A DNA stretch of 58,767 bases. It comes from Methanothrix sp. Lineage in GTDB: Archaea > Halobacteriota > Methanosarcinia > Methanotrichales > Methanotrichaceae. Position numbers and translations under genes: made by a program. The notes beneath the pieces were generated by a model. That model was not told the DNA's origin, ran no database searches, and saw only the letters and a program-made list of their open reading frames with translations. Positions 17,973-25,929 of this stretch are shown here, in pieces. Numbering within the stretch: the first letter of the stretch is position 1; each line of letters starts with the position of its first letter. The stretch lies in the NCBI GenBank assembly GCA_017994055.1, contig JAGOLL010000003.1, forward strand, positions 1-58,767, in the 5' to 3' direction.

Positions 17973-18052
17973 ATCAAACTTCCTCCAATCAGCAGCTTCG
18001 CTTCTCCTCCAGCCTCTCAAAGCAGGCGCACTTATCGGTGGCTACAAATATA

Positions 18053-18208
18053 CTATGGCCCTTTCTGCTGCAAAGAGCTCTGATATGCCTTCCAGCCCGG
18101 ACACCATCCGGTATGCCAGCGCCAGATCCGATCCACCAACGAACCGGGATGCCGCTCGGAGTATCTACGCAGAGGGCACAGCTCACACATGGCCTTTTTT
18201 TCGGGCAT
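18053..18208 (-). CDS. Small Cys/Trp-rich conserved-looking protein (51 residues)
   Basis: Short gene overlooked by length cut-offs. It begins MPEKKAMCELCPLRRYSE and contains the striking core RIWRWHTGWCPGWKAYQSSL. The CxxC near residue 8 plus the later WCPGW cysteine suggest a metal site or disulfide. Such Trp-His-Cys density is not expected by chance, and I recall similar short proteins in other methanogens, though I cannot confirm it here. A different 82-residue frame covers the same bases (18237-17989) but lacks such a pattern. Located 80 bases upstream of dut on the same strand. Function unknown. Confidence 0.55.
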   Translation of the reverse strand: MPEKKAMCELCPLRRYSERHPGSLVDRIWRWHTGWCPGWKAYQSSLQQKGP

Positions 18209-18339
18209 AATGCCTGATAATTAGCTGCTTGCAGCATTTATGCTTATCCATGCCGCTCCGGGAATGGGCATCCCGCTCCGGGGAAAAGATATAATTAGGC
18301 GAAAACGACCTTCGGTAACTGAATGTGTGAGGAGAAAGA

Positions 18340-19296
18340 ATGTCGGAGGATCTGAGAGATATCTATAGCCGCTCACCGGAGATCTTCAAGAGGCTCCGGA
18401 AGGAGATCGATAAGGTTATCGTGGGCCAGGATGTGGCCATAGAGCAGCTCTTGGTCTCCATACTGGCCGGAGGTCATGCCCTGCTGGAGAGCAATCCCGG
18501 CCTGGCCAAGACCCTCCTGGTCAAGACCACTGCCTCCTGCCTGGGCCTGGACTACAGCAGAATCCAGTGCACTCCTGATCTCATGCCTGCGGATATCACC
18601 GGTACCACAATCATTGATGAGACGGAGAAGGGCAAAGCCTTCCGCTTCGAGGCGGGGCCGGTCTTCTCCAATATCGTCCTGGCCGATGAGATCAACCGGG
18701 CCTCTCCCAAAACCCAGAGCGCACTTCTCGAGGCCATGCAGGAGAAGCAGGTTACAGTGGGCAACAAGACCTACCTCTTGGACCGGCCCTTCTTCATCCT
18801 GGCCACCCAGAATCCCATAGAGATGGAAGGCACTTTTCCTCTGCCCGAGGCTCAGCTGGATCGGTTCCTGCTCAAGATCCTGATGGGCTATCCGAAGCGA
18901 GAGGAGGAGATGGAGATACTGGAGAGGTACACCATCCGGAGCGAGCCGGAGGTGGAGACGGTGGTCAGCAAGGAGGAGCTTATCGCCCTGCAACAGCTCT
19001 GCCGGGACATCCCCGTCTCCGATGAGATCAAGTCCGCCGTGGTGGAATTGGTTTTGGCTACCAGAAGCTGGCCCGGGATAGCATATGGCGCCAGCCCCAG
19101 GGCTACCATCGGCCTGATCCTGTCCTGCAAGGCCAGGTCCTTTCTGCAGGGCAGAGACTATGTCTCCAAGGAGGATCTGCATACCATGGCTTATCCCGTT
19201 TTGAGGCACAGGATAATTCTCGGTTTCGAGGCAGAGAGGAAAGGGCTGACCAGGGATCAGGTGGTCTCGGATATCCTCAAGAGCCGGTCCCTCTAG
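18340..19296 (+). CDS. MoxR-family AAA+ ATPase
   Basis: 318-residue AAA+ chaperone-like ATPase. Walker A is LLESNPGLAKTLLVKT, in which the first glycine of the usual GVPGLAKT is replaced. Walker B is IVLADEINRASPKTQSALLE, and sensor 1 lies in FFILATQNPIEMEGTFPLPE. The C-terminal lid has GASPRATIGLILSCKA. MoxR proteins work with vWA-domain partners in maturation or insertion of metal enzymes and complexes. A DUF58 (vWA-like) gene follows 21 bases downstream, the standard pairing. A TATA-like AGATATAATTA lies about 45 bases upstream of the ATG. Confidence 0.92.
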   Translation: MSEDLRDIYSRSPEIFKRLRKEIDKVIVGQDVAIEQLLVSILAGGHALLESNPGLAKTLLVKTTASCLGLDYSRIQCTPDLMPADITGTTIIDETEKGKAFRFEAGPVFSNIVLADEINRASPKTQSALLEAMQEKQVTVGNKTYLLDRPFFILATQNPIEMEGTFPLPEAQLDRFLLKILMGYPKREEEMEILERYTIRSEPEVETVVSKEELIALQQLCRDIPVSDEIKSAVVELVLATRSWPGIAYGASPRATIGLILSCKARSFLQGRDYVSKEDLHTMAYPVLRHRIILGFEAERKGLTRDQVVSDILKSRSL

Positions 19297-19317
19297 AATA
19301 AGAGATGGGATAAAGTC

Positions 19318-20175
19318 ATGGACACTGAGTTCTTCCAGGAGCTGGATCGGTTCTCCTTGCTGGTTAAAAAGAGGGTTTCCACTGCCTACAGCGGCGGCAG
19401 AAAGTCTCTTCGCTTCGGGCATGGCATAAGCCCCGTGGGCTACCGGGAGTACCGAAGGGGAGACGACTTCAAACTGGTGGACTGGAAGGTCTACGGCAGG
19501 ACCGAGAAGCTCTATATCCGGGAGCATGAGGAGGAGAGAAGCCTGGTGGTGCATATACTGCTGGACGGCAGCGCCAGCATGGACTGTGAAGAGAAGTTCT
19601 CATTTGCCTCACGCCTGGCAGCCGGATTCGCCTATCTCGCCGCGGCGGAAAATGAGAAGTATGCCATATCCCTATTCTGCAAGAAGCTATATCCCGGCGA
19701 GCCCAAGAGAGGGCGCAAGAGCCTCTTTCAGAGCATAGAGGTGCTGGATGCCATAAAACCGCGAGGGACAACCAGCCACAGAGCAGTGGCGGACCAGATG
19801 GACTCCCTGCTCAAATCAACCAGCCTGGTGGTGCTCATATCCGACCTGCTGGGTGAGACTGAGGACGTTTTATATTCCATCTACCGGCTGGCCGGCCATG
19901 AGCTGGTGGTGATCCAGGTGCTGGCCGGCTCGGAGATGGAGCTGGACTATGGGGGAGATATCAAGTTTGTGGACCCGGAGGGAAGTGAGCCGGTGATCAC
20001 TCGCATAACCGATGCGGAGAGAGATGAGTATCTGAAACGGCTGAGCCAGCACAACAACCGAATCCAGGAGGCCTGTAGCCAGGTGGGGGCGGACTATTTC
20101 CTATTTGCCTCCGACCGGCCTGTATTCGATGCCTTCTCCGAGATGCTCAGCCGGGCGGTGGTCTGGAAGGCATGA
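19318..20175 (+). CDS. DUF58 family protein (vWA-like MoxR partner)
   Basis: 285-residue soluble protein. The DUF58 signature is YREYRRGDDFKLVDWKVYGR followed by YIREHEEERS. A von Willebrand A-type fold follows with HILLDGSASMD, a MIDAS-like DxSxS in which glycine and alanine flank the serines. Works with MoxR ATPases on substrate proteins. Its TGA overlaps the ATG of the LarA-like gene (ATGA), placing MoxR, DUF58 and LarA in one operon and hinting that the ATPase pair could serve the nickel enzyme downstream; that link is inference. Confidence 0.88.
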   Translation: MDTEFFQELDRFSLLVKKRVSTAYSGGRKSLRFGHGISPVGYREYRRGDDFKLVDWKVYGRTEKLYIREHEEERSLVVHILLDGSASMDCEEKFSFASRLAAGFAYLAAAENEKYAISLFCKKLYPGEPKRGRKSLFQSIEVLDAIKPRGTTSHRAVADQMDSLLKSTSLVVLISDLLGETEDVLYSIYRLAGHELVVIQVLAGSEMELDYGGDIKFVDPEGSEPVITRITDAERDEYLKRLSQHNNRIQEACSQVGADYFLFASDRPVFDAFSEMLSRAVVWKA

Positions 20176-21404
20176 GCATTATGGTCGATGATAGATGGGT
20201 CAAGCTGGGTTTCGGTCAGGGCTTTCTGAAGCTGATGCTGGATGAGGGAGCGGAGGTGGTGGCCGAGCAGGAGCTGTCGGCTGCACCGGATGGCGAGATC
20301 GAGAGATCCCTGGATGAGCCCCTGGGAAAGAGGCTTGAGGAGCTTGCCGGCTGCCGCTCCGCCTCCATTCTGGCCAGCGACATAACCCGGCCCGCCCCCA
20401 GCCACATTCTCCTGCCGCATCTTATCCGCAGGCTGAAGGAGTTGGGGATCATGGACATAAGGGTGGTCTTCGGCCTGGGAACGCATCGCAGGATGACGGA
20501 GGATGAGGTGAGGCGGCTATTGCAGGGCTGCATAAAGGTGCCTCACATGCAGCATGATACCGGCAGATGCGTTCATCTGGGAGAGACCGTCCGGGGAACC
20601 CCGGTGGAGATAAACGAGACCGTGGCTTCCTCCGATATGATCATAGCCACGGGAAACATCGAGTATCACTATTATGCCGGATATTCCGGCGGGGCCAAGG
20701 CGGTGCTGCCCGGGGTCAGCTCGGAGAATTCCGTGATCAGAAACCATGAGTTGATGAGAGATCCGCGCTCTGCCACCGGGAGGCTGGACAGCCCGGTTCG
20801 GCTGGACATGGAGGATGCTGCGGCGGTGGCGGGGCTGGATTTCATATTGAATGCGGTCTTGAACGGAAGAAATGAGATCGTTCAGGCGGTGGCAGGTGAC
20901 TATATCCGGGCGCACAGGAGCGGCGCGGCAACCGTCGATCGCATGTACCGGCGCAGGGTTGAGCCGGCAGATATAGTGGTGACCTGCGCCGGAGGCAGGC
21001 CCAAGGACCTCAACTTGTTCCAGGCTCAAAAAGCCCTGGACAATGCCAAGAACGCCGCCCTGCCCGGGGGGAGCATCATCCTGGTGGCGGAGTGCTGCGA
21101 GGGGCTGGGCCATCCGGTATTCGAGCGCTGGTCCCGGGAGGCCTGCTCTGCGGAGCAGTGCTGGGAGAGGTTTGGAAGGGAGTATGAGTTCGGCGGACAT
21201 AAGGCTGCCTTCCTGGCCAGGGAATCGCTGGAGCATCATCTCATCCTGGTGTCTTCCCTGCCCAATGAGATGGCGGAGATGTGCTTTTTTGCCGCGGCCA
21301 GGACTCTGCCGGAGGCATTGGAGATGGCCAGAGCCCGGCAGGGACGGGATGCCAGGATGCTGGTAATGCCTCATGGGAATCTGACTCTGGCTGTGGCCAA
21401 TTAG
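20172..21404 (+). CDS. LarA family (DUF2088) nickel-pincer-type racemase/epimerase
   Basis: 410-residue homologue of lactate racemase LarA. Conserved elements are SDITRPAPSHILLPHLIRRL, GLGTHRRMTEDEV (catalytic-type histidine), and HYYAGYSGGAKAVLPGVSSE, which includes the lysine that binds the nickel pincer nucleotide, then the NHELM histidine. The family now includes many alpha-hydroxyacid epimerases, so lactate is not assured. No LarB, LarC or LarE cofactor genes are present in this window. Overlaps the DUF58 gene by four bases. Confidence 0.82.
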   Translation: MSIMVDDRWVKLGFGQGFLKLMLDEGAEVVAEQELSAAPDGEIERSLDEPLGKRLEELAGCRSASILASDITRPAPSHILLPHLIRRLKELGIMDIRVVFGLGTHRRMTEDEVRRLLQGCIKVPHMQHDTGRCVHLGETVRGTPVEINETVASSDMIIATGNIEYHYYAGYSGGAKAVLPGVSSENSVIRNHELMRDPRSATGRLDSPVRLDMEDAAAVAGLDFILNAVLNGRNEIVQAVAGDYIRAHRSGAATVDRMYRRRVEPADIVVTCAGGRPKDLNLFQAQKALDNAKNAALPGGSIILVAECCEGLGHPVFERWSREACSAEQCWERFGREYEFGGHKAAFLARESLEHHLILVSSLPNEMAEMCFFAAARTLPEALEMARARQGRDARMLVMPHGNLTLAVAN

Positions 21405-21637
21405 CTGAACCTTCGGTCGCACCTCTCTCTTTTTTTTGCATTTACTCCATAATCGTATCGCTCATTTCGCGTCGCTTATCTTGCATCGACCAATTATTCT
21501 TTCTGTTAAACATAGAAACTCATTGTCTGCCCTGGCTATGCTCATGGACATGGACAATCTGTCCCTTAAGATGGGGGGCTTATTTATATCAGACCTGATC
21601 TACCCGGATTGCTCAGGACATGGAATAGGAGGAATGA

Positions 21638-22474
21638 ATTATATTCAAAAATGACGGGAAAAACTATGCCAAGATAGTGCCCTGCCTGGATGTCAAGGTG
21701 GTGGACGGAGTGCCATCCGTGGTCAAGGGAGTCAAGTTCGTTGACCTTAAGAGACAGGGCGATCCGGTGGAATTCGCCAGACGCTATCAAGAGCAGGGAG
21801 CGGATGAGCTGGTGTTTCTGGATATAACCGCCTCTCACGAGGGCAGAGAGACCATGGTGGACGTAGCCCGCAAGGTTGCCGATGAGGTTGATATTCCCTT
21901 TGCAGTGGGGGGAGGAATAGGAAGCCCGGAGGCAGTTAAGCAGATACTGGATGCTGGTGCGGACAAGGTGGGAATCAACACCGCTGCGGTAAAAAATCCT
22001 GATTTTGTGAAAGAGGCTGCGGCAGCATTCGGCTCAGGACGGATCACCCTGGCCGTGGATGCCCGCCGGAATAAAGAGATTGTCCCCAATGTCAATGTCT
22101 ATGAGATGGAAGACGGCAGTCTGGCCTGGTTTGAGCTGGTTATATACGGCGGCAGGAAGCCTATGGGAATAGATGCTATCGACTGGTGCCGCAAGATGGA
22201 GCAGTACGGTGCGGGCGAGTTGCTTCCCACCAGCATGGACCGGGATGGGACCAACATAGGCTATGACATTCCCCTCACCCGGGCTATAACTGATGCCGTG
22301 AGCATACCGGTTATAGCCAGCGGCGGGGCCTCCACACCCCAGCATATACTGGAGGGATTTACCCTGGCCAAGGCCGACTCGGCCCTGGCGGCGGGGATGT
22401 TCCACCGGGGAGAGTATACTGTGGGGCAGGTCAAGGACCATCTGGAAGCGGCAGGGATTAGAGTGAAGCGGTGA
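21638..22474 (+). CDS. hisF: Imidazole glycerol phosphate synthase cyclase subunit
   Basis: TIM-barrel enzyme closing the imidazole ring in histidine synthesis with HisH. Catalytic aspartates are in KIVPCLDVK and LLPTSMDRDGT; GGGIGSPEAVKQIL and ADKVGINTAAV are typical. The start is odd: the family needs residues before PCLDV, but no ATG, GTG or TTG in frame provides them. The only upstream ATG (21634) is one frame off and stops after six codons. An in-frame ATT at 21638 sits five bases after the GGAGG site, so I start there provisionally. GTG 21677 would truncate the first strand. A frameshift in the A-run at 21647-21651 is the other explanation. Confidence 0.85.
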   Translation: MIFKNDGKNYAKIVPCLDVKVVDGVPSVVKGVKFVDLKRQGDPVEFARRYQEQGADELVFLDITASHEGRETMVDVARKVADEVDIPFAVGGGIGSPEAVKQILDAGADKVGINTAAVKNPDFVKEAAAAFGSGRITLAVDARRNKEIVPNVNVYEMEDGSLAWFELVIYGGRKPMGIDAIDWCRKMEQYGAGELLPTSMDRDGTNIGYDIPLTRAITDAVSIPVIASGGASTPQHILEGFTLAKADSALAAGMFHRGEYTVGQVKDHLEAAGIRVKR

Positions 22475-22617
22475 CCTCTGAAGAGAGGAAGGCTATAAAG
22501 GCTCGGAGAAGACCTGGAATTGAGGCCTTTTCCTTTTCTAAAATATTGTCAGCAGGATGCCATCGATTGTGACCGGATCCTGATCCGCCCCGCGAAACGA
22601 GTTCTTTAAGTGCACCG

Positions 22618-23736
22618 CTATTTCTTTTCCTGAGCCTTGTTTCTGGCGAAGATATTTCCGCTTCTGGAGGGCAGGAAGCTGGCAGCCATCGAGAGCATCG
22701 GACCGATGATCAGGCCTGAGCCGGCCAGAAGAGCAATTGTGCCTATTACGGCCAGAAGGGCCCTCTGCAAGATGCCCGCCTCGCCCCGGGCCAGACGAAT
22801 GGCGGCCACCCCCAGCAGAGCATGGAATAGGCCTATGGCCAGGGTGATGTAGACCTCCGGGCCCAGTGGGGCCCGGGTGAGGGAGAAGGCCATCTGGTTG
22901 AAGGCAGAGGCGCTGGTGGCCAGGAAGAGGAATCCGGCCAGGAGTCCGGCCAGGCAGAAGGAGGTTCGACGCGATCCGCGCCAGAAGAAGAGAAGGGCAA
23001 TGGCCTCCGCCAGGAGGTAGGGAATCAGTATCATGCTCAGGCTCTGCCCCTCCCAGAGATAGACGGATATGAGCCGCAGGGGGGTGACGAAGCGGTCGGT
23101 GAAGCTGAACTCCTCCTTATAGCCCACCGCCAGGCCGTAGTGGCCGCTGCCCCCGGCTCCGGCGGAGATATTGTTGCCGGGCCGTGTTGAAGCATTGCTG
23201 AATACCGCGGCATAATAGCGGCCGGCCTCCGGAGCAGTGAGGTTGATCTCCGCCAGCTCGATAAAGCTGCTGGGCCCGAAGGGCTCATAAGTGGCAGCGG
23301 CGGCAGTCTTCTCTTCTGCCCGATGGAGCTTCAACTCTAGCGCCCCCGGCGGCAGGGGCGGCCAGTGATTCGGCTTGATAGACTCCTCCAAGCCCGGCCC
23401 GAGGAGCAAGAGTGATGGCCTAAATCCGCTCTCACCAGGGTCGGCGGTCTTGAAGAGCGACAGATAGATCCTTTCACCCTCCTTTCGGTCCAGGCTGCAG
23501 TAGTGCGCTCCCATCTCCGGCAGCAGGCCGTAGACCGCCCAGGACTTGTCTCCATCGGAGATGTGCATGGCCCGGGAGATGAGGTAATTGTCCCCGGCCA
23601 TGAGGGGGACATGAGCGCAGGCGGGGGCGGAGAGAAGGAGAAGGCTCAGCAGAAGCATCGAGCAGAGATCAAGGTGGAGATGGGTGGCTTTCACAGCTAG
23701 TGCCAGGGACAGATTGGTATTCAAGATTTCGGCCAA
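22618..23736 (-). CDS. Secreted-domain membrane protein of unknown function
   Basis: 372-residue protein with an N-terminal signal-like helix (SMLLLSLLLLSAPACAHVPL), an extracellular domain of about 180 residues, and four hydrophobic helices at the C-terminus beginning near LISVYLWEGQSLSMILIPYL. The outer domain has N-glycosylation sequons (NLT, NAS, NIS) and no cysteine pair. I cannot place it in a known family. The TTG at 23736 has an AAGGAT ribosome-binding site; ATG 23658, directly at the hydrophobic signal, is the other possible start. It is convergent with hisF. Confidence 0.6.
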   Translation of the reverse strand: MAEILNTNLSLALAVKATHLHLDLCSMLLLSLLLLSAPACAHVPLMAGDNYLISRAMHISDGDKSWAVYGLLPEMGAHYCSLDRKEGERIYLSLFKTADPGESGFRPSLLLLGPGLEESIKPNHWPPLPPGALELKLHRAEEKTAAAATYEPFGPSSFIELAEINLTAPEAGRYYAAVFSNASTRPGNNISAGAGGSGHYGLAVGYKEEFSFTDRFVTPLRLISVYLWEGQSLSMILIPYLLAEAIALLFFWRGSRRTSFCLAGLLAGFLFLATSASAFNQMAFSLTRAPLGPEVYITLAIGLFHALLGVAAIRLARGEAGILQRALLAVIGTIALLAGSGLIIGPMLSMAASFLPSRSGNIFARNKAQEKK

Positions 23737-24035
23737 TCTTTAGATCCTTGGTCTCTCCAACTTCAAGCTTGCTCAATCATTTTCTCTGCTCTACTGCGGT
23801 GGGAGAATGAAAAAAGGAAGATTCAGCTTAATTTCCTATGACCGGGAGAAAAAGAGGAGAACATATTTTGGAATTGGAATGCATATAATCTAAGTAATTT
23901 TACCTCGGAATCTAAAATAAAATTAAGTCAAATGGAGCACTCAGTGCAAGCTGCATGGTTTTCATTTAGAAATAATTCGGTAATCAACAATAGTCCATTT
24001 CAGCAAAGAATGTTGGTTCGTGGATATTATTTCTG

Positions 24036-25418
24036 TCAAATCGCTGCAGGAGGGCCGCTTAAAAAGGAATACTCTATTCGGTCGATTAGCTCTTGTTTAT
24101 CTTTAAAGTCGTTAATTTTTTTAATTAGAATTTGATAAAATTTCCAGATATTTCTCATGAATGTTAATAGTGTTTCATATTCAAAATCATCAATGTATTG
24201 TCCATGATGAATAAAAGAAGAACGCAATTTATATATTTTAATAACATTTTCGATAACAACTTTTCTTTCTTTAACTGTATTCCCTATCATATATGCCATT
24301 CTTCTGCTAATATTTTGTTGAATCGGCTCATTGTCGTCCTTTAAAAGAATAGATTCTATCGCGACAAGGATATAGATTAGCTTGTCTATAGCGTCTCTAG
24401 CTAGAGGACTTCTCGAATATATGAATATTGAGTCGAGAAGCTGTTTATGGAAATTTGTCTTTGGACCTTCAACCAGAACCTTGCTTAATATGTCCAATCC
24501 CATAGTTTTTATCATCGAAATAGATTTATTGCTTAATTCCAATGCAGTTCCAGAACCATCTAAGAATCCTTCTTCTATGGATAGGTCTTTCTCATCATTC
24601 AGAACGAAATATGTATAGCTTTCGAGATGCTCTTTACCGAGTAATGTTATATTAGAATTTAATCTAGGATGAATGATAGCTGGGTCGAAAATCCTCAAGA
24701 TGCTTAACGCTTTCTCAGACTCTTCCAATGCGATTTCAAAAGCACGTTTTGGTTCAGCATTTATCTTCATTGTCGCAGCTGAGATACCCTGCAATTTCTT
24801 TTGATACCTCATCATGAATCCTTTCTTCCTTTCCTCTTTTCGATCTCCTTCTTTGCTCACGAGGTTCGACCATAGATCAAGCCTCTCCTTTGAAATTGTC
24901 TTTATTATTACTTTTCCAATTTGCAGATCTGATTGAATAAAAGTTTCCGCTATTGGTATCCAAATTTCCAGATCCTTTAGCTCTTGTTCACATTTATTTA
25001 AGACATAATCCGTCATTGAGATTGGTGTGTTATTTAAATATTTCTCCTTTATCCAATTAAATATATTATTTTTTAGGAAAGAAATGCTAATAAACGGAGA
25101 TAGTTGCTTTGTTCTTTGCATATTTTTAGATATCTTTAAAAGATCCTGATAATTCTCTCCACATAATCCTATTCTATTCCCGCGATGCATAAAAAAACGC
25201 CCATTTTCAATTCCAATCATATTTTGTGAAGAGATTATCACGTCGCCTTTGATTTCTTTTTCTGTGATTGTTGCGGAAATAAAATGATCAGGCTCGAAAG
25301 AAGGCTTTTCTATTAACGATAGGTCTTTTTCTTTATGTATAATAACTATATTTTTTAATAATTTTTCTGCGTGATAATTAAAATTTTTAAGCGCTTCATG
25401 ATGCAAATTCAATGTCAT
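24036..25418 (-). CDS. ApeA-like HEPN domain protein
   Basis: 460-residue soluble protein in a strongly AT-rich stretch unlike its neighbours. The C-terminal 120 residues match the ApeA-like HEPN pattern: LIYILVAIESILLKDD, then NISRRMAYMIG, and finally the RSSFIHHGQYIDD segment carrying the R-x4-6-H RNase motif (RSSFIHH). The N-terminal 330 residues are unassigned alpha/beta sequence. ApeA and other HEPN proteins act as RNases in anti-phage defence, and AT-rich composition plus isolation suggest an accessory gene. There is no toxin-antitoxin partner next to it. Defence function is inferred. Confidence 0.6.
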   Translation of the reverse strand: MTLNLHHEALKNFNYHAEKLLKNIVIIHKEKDLSLIEKPSFEPDHFISATITEKEIKGDVIISSQNMIGIENGRFFMHRGNRIGLCGENYQDLLKISKNMQRTKQLSPFISISFLKNNIFNWIKEKYLNNTPISMTDYVLNKCEQELKDLEIWIPIAETFIQSDLQIGKVIIKTISKERLDLWSNLVSKEGDRKEERKKGFMMRYQKKLQGISAATMKINAEPKRAFEIALEESEKALSILRIFDPAIIHPRLNSNITLLGKEHLESYTYFVLNDEKDLSIEEGFLDGSGTALELSNKSISMIKTMGLDILSKVLVEGPKTNFHKQLLDSIFIYSRSPLARDAIDKLIYILVAIESILLKDDNEPIQQNISRRMAYMIGNTVKERKVVIENVIKIYKLRSSFIHHGQYIDDFEYETLLTFMRNIWKFYQILIKKINDFKDKQELIDRIEYSFLSGPPAAI

Positions 25419-25482
25419 TGAGATCTCCTTTGGATATATTCTAGAAATAACTAAAATATTAAAAAAATATAAAATAATTGAA

Positions 25483-25917
25483 TCAAATAGCCTGGATCTC
25501 CTCTTTGGTGGCTATCTTGACCTTCTTCTCGCCGAGAACCCGCCTGGCCTTGGCGATGTCGTCCACCCTCAAAATGAGCATGGCCCTCTGGGCTTTGGCG
25601 GTGACAAAGGCATAGGCATAGTCCACATTGACCTCATTCTCGCCCAGGGTGTTGACGATCTCGTACAGCCCGCCGGGTGTGTCCTTCATCTCCACCGCCA
25701 GGACATCGGTCATGGATACTGTGAAGGCACTGTCCTTCAGCACCCTGTAGCCCTTCTCCGCATCATCCAGAACCATGCGTATGACTCCAAAGTCCCCCGC
25801 CTCGGCTATGGTAAGAGCCCTGATGTTCACGCCTGCATCTGACAGGGTCTTGGCGACCTTGGCTGTTCTGCCCGGCCGGTTCTCCACAAAAAGGGATATC
25901 TGTTTGATCTCCGACAT
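25483..25917 (-). CDS. Tandem ACT-domain protein
   Basis: 144-residue protein made of two ACT ligand-binding domains. The first spans about residues 4-65 (ISLFVENRPGRTAKVAKTLS), the second residues 70-135 (AVEMKDTPGGLYEIVNTLGE). The N-x-P-G type loops that bind amino acids are present in both. It follows the phenylacetate-CoA ligase-like gene by 12 bases on the same strand; this pairing recurs in archaea, suggesting amino-acid-dependent control of aromatic or branched acyl-CoA metabolism. No catalytic domain is present. Confidence 0.85.
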   Translation of the reverse strand: MSEIKQISLFVENRPGRTAKVAKTLSDAGVNIRALTIAEAGDFGVIRMVLDDAEKGYRVLKDSAFTVSMTDVLAVEMKDTPGGLYEIVNTLGENEVNVDYAYAFVTAKAQRAMLILRVDDIAKARRVLGEKKVKIATKEEIQAI

Positions 25918-25929
25918 ATGATTAGCCTC

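Noticed and set aside
17989..18237. 82-residue cysteine-containing minus-strand frame upstream of dut
   Set aside because: It overlaps the 51-residue Cys/Trp frame, whose motif pattern is much more protein-like; both cannot easily be real. Kept only as an alternative.
18373..19554. Long minus-strand open frame across moxR and the start of the DUF58 gene
   Set aside because: Both opposite genes have clear catalytic motifs; the antisense translation shows no domain and reflects codon bias.
20517..21422. 301-codon minus-strand frame opposite the LarA-like gene
   Set aside because: Shadow frame; the plus-strand protein carries all LarA motifs.
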